A stretch of DNA of 64,000 nt from Argopecten irradians (GCF_041381155.1 NC_091135.1:46861086-46925085), one strand, 5' to 3'; counted from the first letter of the stretch, positions 46,293 to 60,246 are shown. Translations and numbers: made by a program. Notes: generated from the letters alone by a model not told the origin.

Positions 46293-46655
46293 TTAAAGAT
46301 GCTCCACCGCCGACAGAGCATAAATGATATTTGTCATTTGAACAATAATTGCTGTTTAATCGTGTATATATATGCCTAATTAACACAAAAATAACATAAA
46401 ATAATTTATTTCGCCTTTGGTGCATGCGCAATCATCACTTCATTCCATATAAGATATAGTACCACGGAATTTTTTCGGGATGCAATTAATTATTTTTCAT
46501 ATTTTTAACTTGAAGTAAAATTAGAAGCTCAAACTTTTCAATGGTGGTAATGGTGTAAAGTAGGTAACTTTTGTAACTATAGAAAATACTAAATCGTCTG
46601 CTCCTGTTTTTGATAGTGAAAAATTACCATTTGTTAGTGGTGGAGCATCTTTAAG
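46293..46655 (+). mobile_element. TTAAAGATGC-type MITE
   Basis: TTAAAGATGCTCCACC at the left and GGTGGAGCATCTTTAA at the right are perfect 16-bp inverted termini including TTAA. The 363-bp body contains GGTGCATGCGCAATCA and AATCGTCTGCTCCTG, shared in reverse with the ZFAT-intron composite at 20290-21620. No coding capacity. Confidence 0.8.
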
Positions 46656-49600
46656 CTTTGTTTTTAGCTAAATGACACATGGTGTTTTAAGGTCTTGTCG
46701 TGCTATACCTCTAAAATGTTGGACTATAATCTAAAAATGCAAATCTATGATATTTGTTACATATTGAAACAAAATACCATGTCATTTACAAAAAATTTGT
46801 TTAAAGTTATATGTGCCGTAATTTCCATACTCACGAATCATGAAGAGTCTTTAATATGTTATTCACCACCAAAAGTTACAAACTCTTGATATAAACTTTG
46901 TAGAATAAATTGTATAAGGACAATTTGAGTGATGCATTTATTAGAACACCTTGATTCTCAAAATATTTCTGTTCTGCTGTGAGAGTGCTGATCATTAAGT
47001 TGTGAGTCTGACATTTTGAGATTTGGCATTTTGATGATCTGGTGATGGTAGGTTAGAAATGTCCAAATGACACCAGTCTTAGTGTAGGTAGCCTAACAAA
47101 ATAGGGAATAGTAGGGTCGAACTCTTTCAATACCAGACTCACAACTTTGCCTTTGGCCATCCACACAAGTTACTGTACAATCAATTTGAAGATAAACAAC
47201 ATAAAACTTTGATTAAAGGTCAATAATGTATTCATGTTTTTAAAAATATTAAATCATGCATGTAACATATAGTAATGAATATAACTCGTAATTAACAGTG
47301 AATCATTCAGTCGTATCGTGAATCATACAGAAATAAACTAGCTAGCATCCAAGTACACACATGAGGCAACAGTAAATATACACTGTAAACAGATACAACA
47401 CGGGGTAGAACTACTAATAGAATAATTAATTTTGAATACATCCCAAATATACTTGTTTGAAAATATATCAGTCTTTATCAAATAACAGATTCAGTAATAA
47501 GAAAAAAAAATAATTCTGAAGTCTGTTGGTCTAAAAATGTTCCCTCTTCAAAACATTTTCTTCTCAATATCTGGAAGTTCCCAAGGACATCTTGTAATTG
47601 CTATGGAAACAACAATTTTATCTTACATAGGGGGCTTACACACCCTATACAAAAACATTTGTGCATAGTAAAATCATCATAAAATTTAATGCACATCAAT
47701 GAGCCATGTTTAAACAGATTCTAGTAAAGGAATGAAACTTCACCTATTTCAATATTACAAAACATATGGCAGACACTTTGAAAAGATGTGCCACTTTCCC
47801 TTCCCATTTTATGCCTAGTCTTTATCAAACATTCTCCATATTTATCATTGCTAAAAATATTTCAAAACTGCATCTTATAGAGCCAGACATAAAATGATAC
47901 AACACCTTGACAGTAATACAAATACTTGTAATATAATTTTGTGCCATGTAGTGCCTGTGTTCAAAAAGGTAACTTTACAGTAACAAGAAGTCAATGATGA
48001 TGCCTTTCTATTCCCTGGGAGTGAACAAACTACTAAATTTTCCAGCTGTTTGTAAAGTTGAAGGAGGTTTCCTATGCAGAGTCTTGCACAAGCAGCAATG
48101 AGCAACACCTTAATGGCAAGTTTCAGCAATAATTATCATTGATTTCTGTGCAGTAAACTACTGCCATGGACTCGGTTGCCCTGGTCAAATAAATACTGTA
48201 TAGTTATTTAAATTTTGCAACCAGAAAATTTCCCGATTTCTTCTTTGATACATATTTGGGGGTAGAAATATTCGTGCATTGTCAATTTCTTATATTTAAA
48301 TAAGCCATACACAGAATCTGTCTTGTTAAAGCTGAAATGCAAGTTAAAAAATATACATCTGTCAGCTTTAAGGTTTCCATTTTATTCACGCCAGTAATTC
48401 CAGATATAAAAGTCTGTCGAAAATACCATTACTGCACATATAGCTTTAACCTCTCACGAAAAAAAGCAAGTACTCCAACATACAAAAATTTGATATAAAT
48501 TGTAATTATCATTAATTGATAATGAAGTCAAATGCGCAATGAACAAACTCATTGCCTCCATATGAATATAAATTAAACACATGTTTTTTTTACAAATGAA
48601 ACAAAAGTATGAAGAGACAAAGGACAGTTATAATTAGTAGAAAAACTTGTTTGACTATCACATCCAGTGTGTAGTATGAAAATCTAGTACCTATATACAC
48701 AGTTATCCATCACCCTTTTTAATCCCTACAGCACCGTACAGGAATGACTAACAAGACCGATGTATCTTAATTGACAGGAATACATGCTCATGACATTTAA
48801 TTTCACACCTATATCTATAAATATTCACCTTCAATAAATAACATATTACATTAATAACATGAGAGTTCACTGGTCACCCAATTTTTTATCGGACACTTAA
48901 TCAACACAGCGTAATGTTTCAAAAGTGTTTAGTCATGCTATACCTCTAACATTGTAGGAGTATAAACATATCAATATTTTATTAGAGTAATATATAAACC
49001 ACAGATGTTGTCATATTATATCATATATTTGTATGAACAGGTAATAACATTGATACAAAACACTTTTAAATTAATATCTGGCACAAAAATCAAATTTAAG
49101 GTACATAAGTTAAAAGCCTCATATTGAGGTAATGCTGGTAACAGCATCTCTACGCCATCAATTTATTTCAAGTTTAATAAACCAAAATTTTTAGGTTTGA
49201 CAGAAGAATTTTGATTTCTGTAATATATCATTTTTGTAGAGATTAATTATGATCAAGCTATCCTATGGCCAGTACCAAACAATTGTCCATGTGAACCTTG
49301 AACTAGCCATCTAGATGTTGAGGGCAGGAGGTAGAATGAAGGACATAAGAACCAATAGGCCATACATAGTGGCCCCTAAAGACAGTCTAATAGGAGATAA
49401 GACAGCGTGATTGGTTTTTGTAAGGGTAAAGGGGTCAGTATCGCGCTAATATAATTGACTATACATACATTTACAAGCTTCCATTATTATCAGAAAAAAA
49501 CTTTCATAGAATATAACTTTCAATGTTAATTAGATATGGCACTACAAGGAACTAGTCTTCAGAAAACTGTGTACAAGTGAAATTCTGAAGTCAAGTTTGA

Positions 49601-49934
49601 CTATAAGTGAAGTGAAGGAGACAAAGAAAACTTTATATCAGATCACACCATTTCTAAATTATACAATATCTTATCATATATTCAAATACATAAACTCCCA
49701 AAATGCCCCCATGCTATTTCAATGAGATTGTTTCTGAAGAAATAAAACAAGCTTGCAATTTTTTACTGGCTTTCATCATGTTGGCTTCTTTATGAATAAG
49801 TATAAAACTTAACTCCACAGAGTCAGGTATACACAGTGTTTCTAGTAACAGGCCGGGTTTACTCCCCTGTAGCCATGGACGGATGGTGCATATCACAGAT
49901 CTGTAGACTATAGTCATTATAATATCCTGTGGTC

Positions 49935-52900
49935 CTACCGCGGTAAAACACGGCGTGGCTGTGGCTGCTGTTTTTGTTGAGATCTTGCTGTCGATAATTC
50001 TGATTCTGTAACATCGTCTTCATCATCTGTTTCCTCCTCTTCATCGTCGTCATCTTCATCGTCGTCGTCATCATCATCATCATCATCAAGATCCATTACC
50101 TATTTGTAACAGACAACATCATTATTTAAAGGTCGAAATATTTATTATGAAGAAGGTCTATGTAAGTTATTTCACAAAAACAATAATTATCTCTAAATCA
50201 CTGCAACATAACAAGTCTGAATAAATCATCTATTACATGGGCAATTAGCCTTGTCCTGTGTTAATAAATTACTTAAGGTTATTTGGCTTATCCTAGTAAG
50301 CCATTGTCTTTTTAAACTCCATGATAATCAAATATACAATGGAAGGATTTACAATTTTAGCACTGCAGTACAAGCTTTTATAAAGTCTCTTGTGCTGTCT
50401 ACCACATAAAAATTTACAACCAAGTCAAATAGAACAAACAGAGTGCTCAGGAATCTTACTGCTTTAGTTACCAGCCTAATGTTATTCGCATTATGTCTCC
50501 TCCATGATTAAATAATATGTTACACTTGTTTAAAACATACTTCTGTCACTATTATTATTCCACCATGCTTCAGAATAGATATATACAGGTATAATTGTGA
50601 CAGTTTTTTTATAAACTAGTCCTGTGTTAATGTTAGAACTATAATGATGGAAATGATCCTTTATGAATGTGATTATCAATATCCTACTTACTGGTATTCG
50701 TGTTCTTGACTGTGTTCCTGTGGGTGGTTTGGTGGGAGTGGATTGAGTACTTGTAGGGGCTGATTGTTGTCTGTTCATTTTGACAGGCGTTGTCTGCTTA
50801 GAGTTAGTGTTGGAGTTGAGAGAGGAATAGGACGAAGATCTGACCATATTCATCCTGGCTGCAGAATTTGGAGGGGTGAGCTTTGAACGGAATTCCTGTA
50901 ATCAAAATAAATTATTATACAATAAAATACAGGAAGTCAATTTTCAGGCTTTGATTTATAAAAAAATATATATTTAGTCATTTGATATACATGTCATTAT
51001 TTCCAATTTTCATATATATATACTAATCTTTAAAGGCCCACTACCTTTCCGAAACGGCCTTTAATTTTTAAAATGGGAATGTAAAACAAGATCGATAATA
51101 TTGTAAAGTCTTAAAAATTATTAACTTACCGTTCATACTACATTTATCATCACCTTCTGAACAATTTGATTAAAATAAATAAAATGTTTATTTTCATAAC
51201 GCGGGTCGTATTATGTTTCCCGCCGTCGTCCTAAATACCGCACGGTAGTTGATTATCATTGCGCCAGACGGCAAAACAGCGAATTGACTCTCCACTGTTT
51301 TCATATATTACGCAAGAAATCTTGCATATGTTTGGTGTCATAACCTTATTTTAGGTCATCGGTATGCATTTTCTGATGTTATTAATGTTTTTTAATAAAA
51401 ACCTTAATATTTTGCTCCAGAAAGGTAATGGGCCTTTAAGACATATACATGTCATTATTTCAACTTTTCATACTAATCTTTAAGTAAAATGTTTTGGTAT
51501 TACCCAGATTTTCTGCTATTGCTCTCTATCATAATTAATACTTCTAGTATTTTATATGGAAAAAAATTCAGTAAGTGTAGCAAGGTCCCTATATCATTCA
51601 CCTTAATTTGGTGAATTTGGGGCTGATTAAAGGACCCTTCCCCTAGAGTAATGTATTTTTCCAATTTTCATGTGAACGCATATTTCAAGTTTTCCCCTGA
51701 AATTATTGATTATGAAAATCACTGTACATAAAAGCTCCTGGTAAAGAAAAAAAACTCACTTCCATGTCCTCCTCGACATCAACAGATGATATATTCTGGT
51801 AGCACTGAGTGTACATCTCCAGGGCTTTAGCATGGAACATCATCTCAATGTTCACAAAGTCACTTAACATTTTCTGGAATATTATGGAATTTCTGGTATT
51901 AAAACACATATTCAAATAGTTCAAAATATGATCTAGAAACTTTTAATGTAAATAATTCATACATCTAAGGTAGTATTTTTAATATGAATTTCAGCTTAAG
52001 TGAAAATCAAATAAAGAATGAAAATAATTATTGATAAAACAAACTTTTCAGACATTTTTAAAACTGTATACTGTATGGTAACTGTGTTAACATGGTAATA
52101 TAATACAAACTGTATAGAGTAAAATACAATGGCAGGTTCCTTATGAATGAAAATTTTAACGAAAAAAATATATAACTCGGACATCGCCAAAAGGCCTTTA
52201 TGCCTTCACAGGCGTCTTCAGGCTTAAAGATGCCTGTAACGGCAGAAAGGCCTTGCGGCGAAATCTGAATTTTATTATTTTTTCATACAAATTTTATATA
52301 TAAACACACATGTTTTATGATAGCAATTTTATCCATCTCTCTGTCATTATGATACAGATTTGACCCACACCTTTATATCTTTAAGTTTTTCCAATTCAAA
52401 CTTGTCAACTTGTTGATGAAGGTTCTTTGATGTTCGAGATGCCTCAACACTGGCTTTCTGTAGCTCGGTCTCCGCCTGTGAGATCTGCGATCGGTCTCCT
52501 GGGTTCTTTTGTCTGAGCATGTCCAGCTTTTTCTTCTGTTTTGATTCTCTTTCCTGGGCTGTAAATGCTGATTTCAGGTCATTTTTCGCTTGTTTGCACT
52601 TAATTCCATAGTTACTCAAGGGCTGTACAACTTTGGCATCAAGTCTTGTTACCTGAAAAAAATTGTTAAAATAATTCAGTGTGTTTGTATGCTTTACACA
52701 ACAAGAGATCCCAGAGGGATCTTGGCGCCCACCAAAGATTGATCTATGTCTGACAAATGAAAGAGGGATCTTTTCTCTGCTTTTCAAACTTACACTTCTT
52801 TTTTCTGCTTTTCAAACTTTAAACTATCAAAATCCAAGATGGTGGTCACAAAATGCAATAGGCACAACTAGGGTCCTAGGGGAACCTACATATGAAATTT

Positions 52901-55900
52901 GAGAACAATCCCTTCAATACTTTCTGAGAAATAGCGGTAACAAACTTTAACTATCAAAATCCAAGATGACTGCTGGTCGGCCATCTTGTTGACCGATCAG
53001 TCCCAAAATGTAATATGCAGAACTAGGGTCATAAAGGAACCTACATATGAAATTTGAGAACAATCCCTTCAATACTTTCTGAGAAATAGCGGTAACAAAC
53101 TTTATCTATCAAAATCCAAGATGGCCACTGGTCAACCATCTTGTTGACCGATCAGTCCAAAAATGCAATATGCACAACTGGGGTCCTAGGGGAACCTACA
53201 TATGAAATTTGAGAAAGATCCCTTCAGTACTTTCTGAGAAATAGCGGTAACAAACTTTAACTATCAAATTCCAAGATGGCTACCTGGCGGCCATCTTGTT
53301 GACCGATCAGTCCCAAAATGCAATATGCACAACTGGGGTCCTAGGGGAACCTACATATGAAATTTGAGAAAGATCCCTTCAGTGCTTTCTGAGAAATAGC
53401 AGTAACAAACTTTAACTATCAAAATCCAAGATGGCTACCTGGCGGCCATCTTGTTGACCGATCAGTCCCAAAATGCAATATGCACTACTAGGGTCCTAGG
53501 GGAACCTACATATGAAATTTGAGAACAATCCCTTCAGTACTTTCTGAGAAATAGCGGTAACAAACTTTAACTATCAAAATCCAAGATGGCGGCTGGTCGG
53601 CCATCTTGTTGACCGATCAGTCCCAAAATGCAATATGCACAACTAGGGTCCTAGGGGAACCTACATATGAAATTTGAGAAAGATCCCTTCAGTACTTTCT
53701 GAGAAATAGCGGTAACAAACTTTAACTATCAAAATCCAAGATGGCTGCCTGGCGGCCATCTTGTTGACCGATCAGTCCCAAAATACAATATGCACAACTA
53801 GGGTCCTAGGGGAACCTACATATGAAATTTGAGAAAGATCCCTTCAGTGCTTTCTGAGAAATAGCGGTAACAAACTTTAACTATCAAAATCCAAGATGGC
53901 TACCTGGCGGCCATCTTGTTGACCGATCAGTCCGAAAATGCAATATGCACTACTAGGGTCCTAGGGGAACCTACATATGAAATTTGAGAACATTCCCTTT
54001 AGTACTTTTTGAGAATTAGCCGTAACAAACTTTAACTATCAAAATCCAAGATGGCTGCCTGTCGGCCATCTTGTTGACCGATTAGTCCCAAAATACAATA
54101 TGCACAACTAGGGTCCTAGGGGAACTTACATATGAAATTTGAGAAAGATCCCTTCAGTACTTTTAGAGAAATAGCGGTAACAAGAATTGTTAACGGACGG
54201 ACGGACGGACGGACGGAAGGACGGACGGAAGGACGGACGGACGGACGGACGGACGGACGGACGGACGGACGGACGGACGGAAGGACGGACGGACGACGGA
54301 CCACGGACGAAAGGCGATTTGAATAGCCCACCATCTGATGATGGTGGGCTAAAAAGTAAAACTTGACGGTGATAAACCAAAGCAATATAACATGTATTCA
54401 AATAAGACTACAGATCTAGAACGGTTTGTTTTTACTTATAACCTACTCAAATTGTACTGCAGATTTTCGATGCACTAGAAGATGATATATATGATAATAA
54501 TCTTGTTTGGGATATTCTATTGTTGAATTCTTTGTTTGAATTTTTCTAAACTTAAGTTCAAAAGAATGACTGAAGAATATAAAAACATTGTCACATTCAA
54601 TTACCTCTGCTTGTCTATAATCTTGTATAGCTGAAAGGTTTGATGCAAATTCTGTAAGACATCTTAGCATGGATGGGTTGTGAGAGTCGGCCTCAGAGTA
54701 GGTGGTTATGTCTTTAGCCAACTGGTCTCCTGAAAAGCAAATGATAAAAAATGTTCATACCATTATACCCCAGCTGGTAGATTATCTCTTATGTAGAACA
54801 TATGTTATGTTACTACTTAGATTGCTTTATACATGTTACACAATATATCTTCATGTTGTGGGGTTATTAGGCTGTTTACAACTACCTAATGTCTTTTTAA
54901 CACTATGGGAAATGTTCCAATGAGCCTAAGTTTCATGCTACCAGACCATTTTAACGTGGCATTTTATGCTTTTCTCATTTAATTTATCTGACCTACTCCA
55001 TCTGAAATGGGAACAGGTGACGCGATAGACTAGCCATAGGTTATATCAACTCCCCCTATTATATGCCAAGGGCATGAAAATGGAAAAAAAGGAAAATGTA
55101 AAGTATTTATGAATAATTACACAGCTACAAGTGTGTTGGCTATGATTCAGTCTAACTGATAGCCTAGTGCTAACTAGACCAGACAGAGATTCATGTTAGA
55201 ACATAGAGTATCTCTGTCACAACTTACCTTTGTCTCTTAGTCGTGCTGTTTTCCTCGTTATAGAAGACATTGTATCACATAGCTGTCCAAAATGTTTTTC
55301 CACAAGGGATACACGATCTTGTATGAACTTTGACTGAGTTTCACTGAAAACAAAACATGATAAACACACACATCAATAATCTGAATTCTTATATAACAGG
55401 TAATTTTTACTTCATTTATAACACACAATTATTTTATAATTGGAATTAGTAGCATTTTAAGAAGAGATATTTTCCCTCAGTTACATATAAAGATTTCTGT
55501 TGTTGTTTGATTTAATGGTAACAGCTTTTATATTTACATTATTATTACTTTTTATTTACTCAAGTTATCGCATTCACAAGGAAATGTTAACGGATGTCGC
55601 AAGACAGACGGCACACGACGGACGACAACAGACAAAAGACTATATATATACCTGTTTTAAAAAGTACCAATATTATACTCTTATCTGTATTTTGAAAAAA
55701 AGAACAAATGATTTTCTAAGAAAATCCACATGTAAAAAGTGATTAAATAAAGGAGACAAGTAGCTGACCGTATATGTAAGAATATGATCTTCAGAAGTCT
55801 TGCAGTACATATATGTTCTGTTTAATAATGAAATAAACATTGTTTGCACAACAACCTGAGTCTTTTGCTAAATAATTACAATGATATTTAAAAGCAAATT

Positions 55901-57861
55901 AAATCTATATGTAATATGTTAGATAACCAGTGTATTTCTTCAAAAGTATCAGTATTGTCAAAATACCACTACCAGTAACAATAACTGTATCATATTGTTT
56001 TGTTCTTAATGGTTTCCAACCCTACAGTACTTCATGATGAAGTTTAAGTCATGCACTGTTAAAATATGAATATTTAGTACATCACATGATAATTATTAGG
56101 AATGCGATTGGATTATAGCCATGGTCCCTGTCCTTCTTGACTATGGGAAACTATACCTGACTACGGGAACTATACCACGGCCGATTCCACCATTTTTCAA
56201 ACGGCGCCCATGGCAGCTAGATTGGGAATTTCGTGTTTTTAGGAGAAATTTTTCGACCTCACCACATTTTTTCTTTTAAATGAAAATCTAATTAAGTAAT
56301 TCTATATAATGATATTTATCAATATAATGTTTTGTGTGTCAAGCTACAAAAAAAATTTTAACCTCTCCTCACTTTTTGTACGGGAATCTGACGAAAATGG
56401 GCAAATTTTTATAGGGTTCATTTTCACTAGTCACAGTTTCCTAATCACTCAGATGTTTGAATTATTCGTGCATTGTCAGGGATCAATCTAGCTCTGATTT
56501 ATTACCGTTTATGGGTAAATTCCCCTCAAGGAATGAATTCCCCTCTGGCCTAAAATTCCCCCTGAAGATTTGAAAAATTCCCATTTGAAGCTAAAAATGA
56601 CCGGTTTTGTAACACTATTTCCCCTGTGACTTATTTTTTAGACTTTTGTCGGCAAATTTCTTCATATTTATCATACAGCTACTGCATATTTTATGATAAA
56701 CTAAAAATTTTCATTATTGAGCTTAAAATATTGCTTTACTAAATCTAAAAATAAAATAAGTTGTTTTACAGTACTTTTTCGTCAAAATGAATATAATTTT
56801 GGACCAAAATAAGAAGATTCAAATTCCCCTATATTTCGCCAAACTTTTCCCCTATTTTGAAAAAGGGTAGGTTCCCCCAAAACCTAGATTGATCCCCGAT
56901 TGTCTTTTCAAACGCGCAAGCATCTTACATACCTTTACAACAACATAAATATCAAGTTTTCCCACCACTGCGTGCAGACAGAGTGGTACATAGAGATAAA
57001 GAAATAGAGGGATGCATGATTTTCAGATTTTGTTTCAAGAAGCTTAATGACTGGGTTACTTTAAATGTAATTGAATTGATATGTTTGTCCCATTTTAAAT
57101 TGGATTGGACTATGATAGGTAAGTATTTTGCGGAATGTGTGATTTCAAGGGTGTGACTGTGGATATGATAAATTGATAATAGGAGCTGAATTTGTTTTTG
57201 ATCAATAGAAAAGGAAAACTAAAAGCAATATTGTTCTGAAAAAATAAAAATCTATTTATATATCTTCTTCTTTGGTTTATCACCATCCATCAATAGTGAC
57301 GATTTTAGGTGAGTGATCGGCTCAGTGGCGTGGGGGAAGGGGTTATTTACAGTGCATTTTTTTTTTTTATCAATGCAGTACATCTTGTTTTATATCATTC
57401 ATAATGTAAAGTATTTACAAAATCAATCTCCAATAATCAATTATTAATATTAACATTGCTGTAAATAGCAAACTAAAATAAAACACTTTACATGACGTTG
57501 GTTCATCAATCAGTCAGTAACGTTAGCATTATTGTGACTGAAAGAATAAAAGCTATGGAAGGGGGTACACGTTTGACGTTATGTAATCATTAATAAAAAA
57601 CCTATTGATAAACAGAAATTTTCAGTAGATAAAATGCACCAATGACTCAAAAAAACTTAAATGACCAAAATCTGTATGGTGATTGAAAAAGTGTGTAGCC
57701 GCGTAAACTGTCAAAGCGGACAAGTCAAGTCACGAATGCATCATGGATCAGTGAGATGAATATGAAAATCTCAACCAGTCTCATTACACCTTTGACTTAA
57801 TTCAAACAAAATACTCAATTTATATTTACCTAGCCCTCATCTCGGCACCGGTACGACTCAT
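49935..57861 (-). CDS. CIBAR1: CIBAR1/FAM92-type BAR domain protein
   Basis: Seven coding exons read leftward: 57830-57861, 55228-55343, 54605-54729, 52371-52652, 51760-51873, 50692-50895, 49935-50099. Phases agree and total 345 residues (human CIBAR1 289). The family forms a BAR-like dimer that binds curved membranes and works with Chibby at ciliary basal bodies. Key matches: VEKHFGQLC, RKTARLRDK, QDYRQAEV, LDAKVVQPLSNYG, QKNPGDRSQISQAETELQKA, EASRTSKNL, KLKDIK, NIEMMFHAKALEMYT and YQNISSVDVEEDMEV. The C-terminus after the BAR domain is a Ser/Thr/Pro/Asn-rich exon 6, then an Asp/Glu-rich exon 7 with about ten consecutive aspartates, like the acidic tail of human CIBAR1. The start MSRTGAEMRA is chosen by similarity, though the frame is open further upstream. 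Introns carry a MITE, a pearl-like element and a possible hAT-like element. Confidence 0.92.
51030..51439 (+). mobile_element. TTAAAGGCCC-type MITE, copy 1
   Basis: TTAAAGGCCCACTACCTTTC at the left and AGAAAGGTAATGGGCCTTTAA at the right form inverted termini of ~20 bp with TTAA at both ends. The interior has GGTCGTATTATGTTTCCCGC and GCGCCAGACGGCAAAACAGC. A reversed copy is at 60810-61216. In CIBAR1 intron 5. Confidence 0.85.
52702..54354 (+). mobile_element. Pearl/HINE-like element with ~155-bp core repeats, ACGG microsatellite and terminal hairpin
   Basis: The head is CAAGAGATCCCAGAGGGATC. Then come about nine tandem ~155-bp units (e.g. 53567, 53721, 53876) with 'aactatcaaaatccaagatgg', 'cggccatcttgttgaccgat', 'gggtcctaggggaacctac' and 'ctttctgagaaatagcggt'. 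An (ACGG)n tract lies at 54194-54300. The end is a hairpin, AGCCCACCATC/GATGGTGGGCT, at 54325-54350. This head/core-repeat/microsatellite/hairpin plan is that of bivalve pearl elements, interpreted as Helentron-associated. No protein is encoded. In CIBAR1 intron 3. Confidence 0.8.
56479..56898. mobile_element. Possible hAT-like MITE
   Basis: AGGGATCAATCTAG at the left and CTAGATTGATCCC at the right are inverted termini. Flanks GCATTGTC and CGATTGTC could be a diverged 8-bp duplication. The interior is rich in TTCCCCT/AATTCCCC runs. In CIBAR1 intron 1. Superfamily is tentative. Confidence 0.45.
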
Positions 57862-58380
57862 TATAATTAAAACTTGTAATAATAGCTGTTTCCACACATA
57901 ACCACTTCGAATTCCTAGCTGAGAATATCTACCTTCTAATTTGAAGAGTTCCGATAACGCCCTGACATCCGGTTCTTGATGGAAGTAGTAAGTAGGCGTA
58001 ATCATCATTGTTTGTTATTTTTAAAGAATCACAGAACAGACCTTTTAATTATTTCCATTAAATTGACATATTGACAACAACCATCGAAAGATGATGTCAC
58101 TGTTTTCTGCAGTACAAATGTATCTAACGTTATAGTTTTACTTTCACTTTGATGGACATGCGCAATCTTGTGTTCGGGACAGAGACACACGCACCGGTTT
58201 AGATGAAGATGTTTGTAAACAACGGCTAGATAAGATTGAAAACAAGTCTTCGCAAGAAATGTCACGATGTTGTCCAATCATCTTTATAACTTTCACAAAG
58301 AATGTCAACACTTGTGACAATTAAGTAAATACAGGTAAATAAAAGATTAATGGAAACAGCTGCAACCCTAAACTTTCATG

Positions 58381-58935
58381 ATGCTTTTAACAAATATTGC
58401 TCCTGACTACATATGTAACCTTATTAAAAAACAAGAAAACACTTATAATTTCTGATCTGAAAACAAAGCAAACCTACCCAGAGTTAACACCACCAGGTAT
58501 GGTAAGAAATCATTCAGGTACGTCCCGCATATGGAACAGCCTCCCAAATGACCTGCGTAAGGTTGAAAACTATGCAGAGTTTTGGAGGCTGCTCCGTAAG
58601 TGGGACGGCCTGGACTGTAAGTGTAAACTTTGTTCTTAATGTCTCCCTGCATCCTGTGGTGTAACACATGTCTTTATGTCTTTATTTTATTTTTATTTTG
58701 GTTTGCTTTGTTGCTTGTGTTGCCACCCCTTTTAATATAAATTTGTGAACAATTCTGTGATAGCTTATGTAGTGCCTGTACTTATAATTACTGACGACTG
58801 TGATGCTTTAGTTTAATTTCTGTTATATATACAATATACTTTGTTTTGTCGAAATACAAGCTCGACCGAGCTTATGTTACCATGTTTTATATATTAGACA
58901 CTAAATAAAGTTTCTTGTATCTTGTATCTTGTTTA
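58381..58935 (+). mobile_element. 3' fragment of a CR1/L2-like LINE
   Basis: Two frames together resemble the C-terminal end of a non-LTR reverse transcriptase. NLPRVNTTRYGKKSFRYV lies in one frame and RIWNSLPNDLRKVENY followed by EFWRLLRKWDG and CKCKLCS in another, so at least one frameshift separates them. The frame ends at 58639, followed by ~290 bp of 3' UTR and a (TTGTATC)n tail at ~58913-58935, typical of CR1/L2-like LINEs. The 5' part is missing (usual 5' truncation). Not functional. Confidence 0.75.
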
Positions 58936-58978
58936 GGTTAGTGTGCAGACACAGGCGTTTTGCAATATAGACATTTTT

Positions 58979-60239
58979 AGCTCACCTGGCCCGAAGGGCC
59001 GGTGAGCTTATGTCATGGCGCGGCGTCCGTCGTCCGTCCGTCGTCCGTCCGTCAACATTTCCTTTAAATCGCTACTAGTCATAGAGTTCTGCATGGATTG
59101 TAACCAAATTTGGCCACAAACATCCTTGGGGGAAGGGGAACAGAACTTGTATAAAGTTTGGCTCTGACCCCCCCGGGGGCAGGAGGAGCGGGGCCCAATA
59201 GGGGAAATAGAGGTAAATCCTATAAATCGCTACTTGTCCTAGAGTTCTGCATGGATTGTAACCAAATTTGGCCACAAACATCCTTGGGGGAAGGGGAACA
59301 GAACTTGTATAAAGTTTGGCTCTGACCCCCCGGGGGCAGGAGGGGCGGGGCCCAATAGGGGAAATAGAGGTAAATCCTATAAATCGCTACTTGTCCTAGA
59401 GTTCTGCATGGATTGTAACCAAATTTGGCCACAAACATCCTTGGGGGAAGGGGAACAGAACTTGTATAAAGTTTGGCTCTGACCCCCTGGGGGCAGGAGG
59501 GGCGGGGGCCCAATAGGGGAAATAGAGGTAAATCCTATAAATCGCTACTTGTCCTAGAGTTCTGCATGGATTGTAACCAAATTTGGCCACAAACATCCTT
59601 GGGGGAAGGGGAACAGAACTTGTATGAAGTTAGGCTCTGACCCCCCGGGGGCAGGAGGGGCGGGGCCCAATAGGGGAAATAGAGGTAAATCCTATAAATC
59701 GCTACTTGTCCTAGAGTTCTGCATGGATTGTAACCAAATTTGGCCACAAACATCCTTGGGGGAAGGGGAACAGAACTTGTATAAAGTTTGGCTCTGACCC
59801 CCTGGGGGCAGGAGGGGCGGGGCCCAATAGGGGAAATAGAGGTAAATCCTATAAATCGCTACTTGTCCTAGAGTTCTGCATGGATTGTGACCAAATTTGG
59901 CCACAAACATACTTGGGGGAAGGGAAAGAGAACTTCTATAAATGTTGGCTCTGACCCCCCGGGGGCAGGAGGGGCGGGGCCCAATAGGGGTAATAGAGGT
60001 AAATCCTTTAAATCGCTACTAGTCGTAAAGTTCCGCATGGATTGTGACTAAATTTGGCCACAAACATCCATGGGGGAAGGGGAACAGAACTTCTATAAAT
60101 GTTGGCTCTGACCCCCCGGGGGCAAGATGGGTAGGGCCCAGTAGGTGAATTAGAGGAAAAGAAACAATGAACCTGTATTTAGAACATTACTTGGCATTAC
60201 AAACCAGGTGAGCGATACAGGCCCTCTGGGCCTCTTGTT
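58979..60239 (-). mobile_element. Pearl/HINE-like element with ~157-bp core repeats (reverse)
   Basis: In reverse order relative to the 52702 element: a hairpin (AGCTCACCTGGCCC/GGGCCGGTGAGCT) at 58979-59008, a CGTCCGTC microsatellite (59022-59053), about seven ~157-bp units, then the head (reverse AACAAGAGGCCCAGAGGGCC) ending near 60239. Unit phrases are GCATGGATTGTAACCAAATT, ATCCTTGGGGGAAGGGGAAC and GGGGCCCAATAGGGG. The head is recognisably related to that at 52702, but the core repeats are not, so the two are separate subfamilies. Minus-strand open frames here are artefacts of the period. Confidence 0.8.
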
Positions 60240-60246
60240 CTCTCTA

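Larger units (their letters stand above)
45504..49934. other. Gene-free interval between EXOSC4 and CIBAR1 3' ends
   Basis: The interval is convergent: EXOSC4 ends at 45503 and CIBAR1 (minus) at 49935. I find no coding exon. Transposable elements occupy 45858-46246 and 46293-46655. The rest (46660-49930) is AT-rich and probably includes a long CIBAR1 3' UTR and intergenic DNA. An 84-codon frame at 47875-48129 (minus) has no recognisable similarity. Confidence 0.5.

Noticed and set aside
54126-54401. Open frames rich in Arg/Pro/Ser/Val or Asp/Gly/Arg repeats
   Set aside because: They are translations of the (ACGG)n microsatellite of the pearl-like element.
59075-59910. Minus-strand MFVAKFGYNPCRTLG-type repeated peptides
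   Set aside because: They follow the ~157-bp core repeat of the pearl-like element; reading frames are incidental and not linked to any gene.
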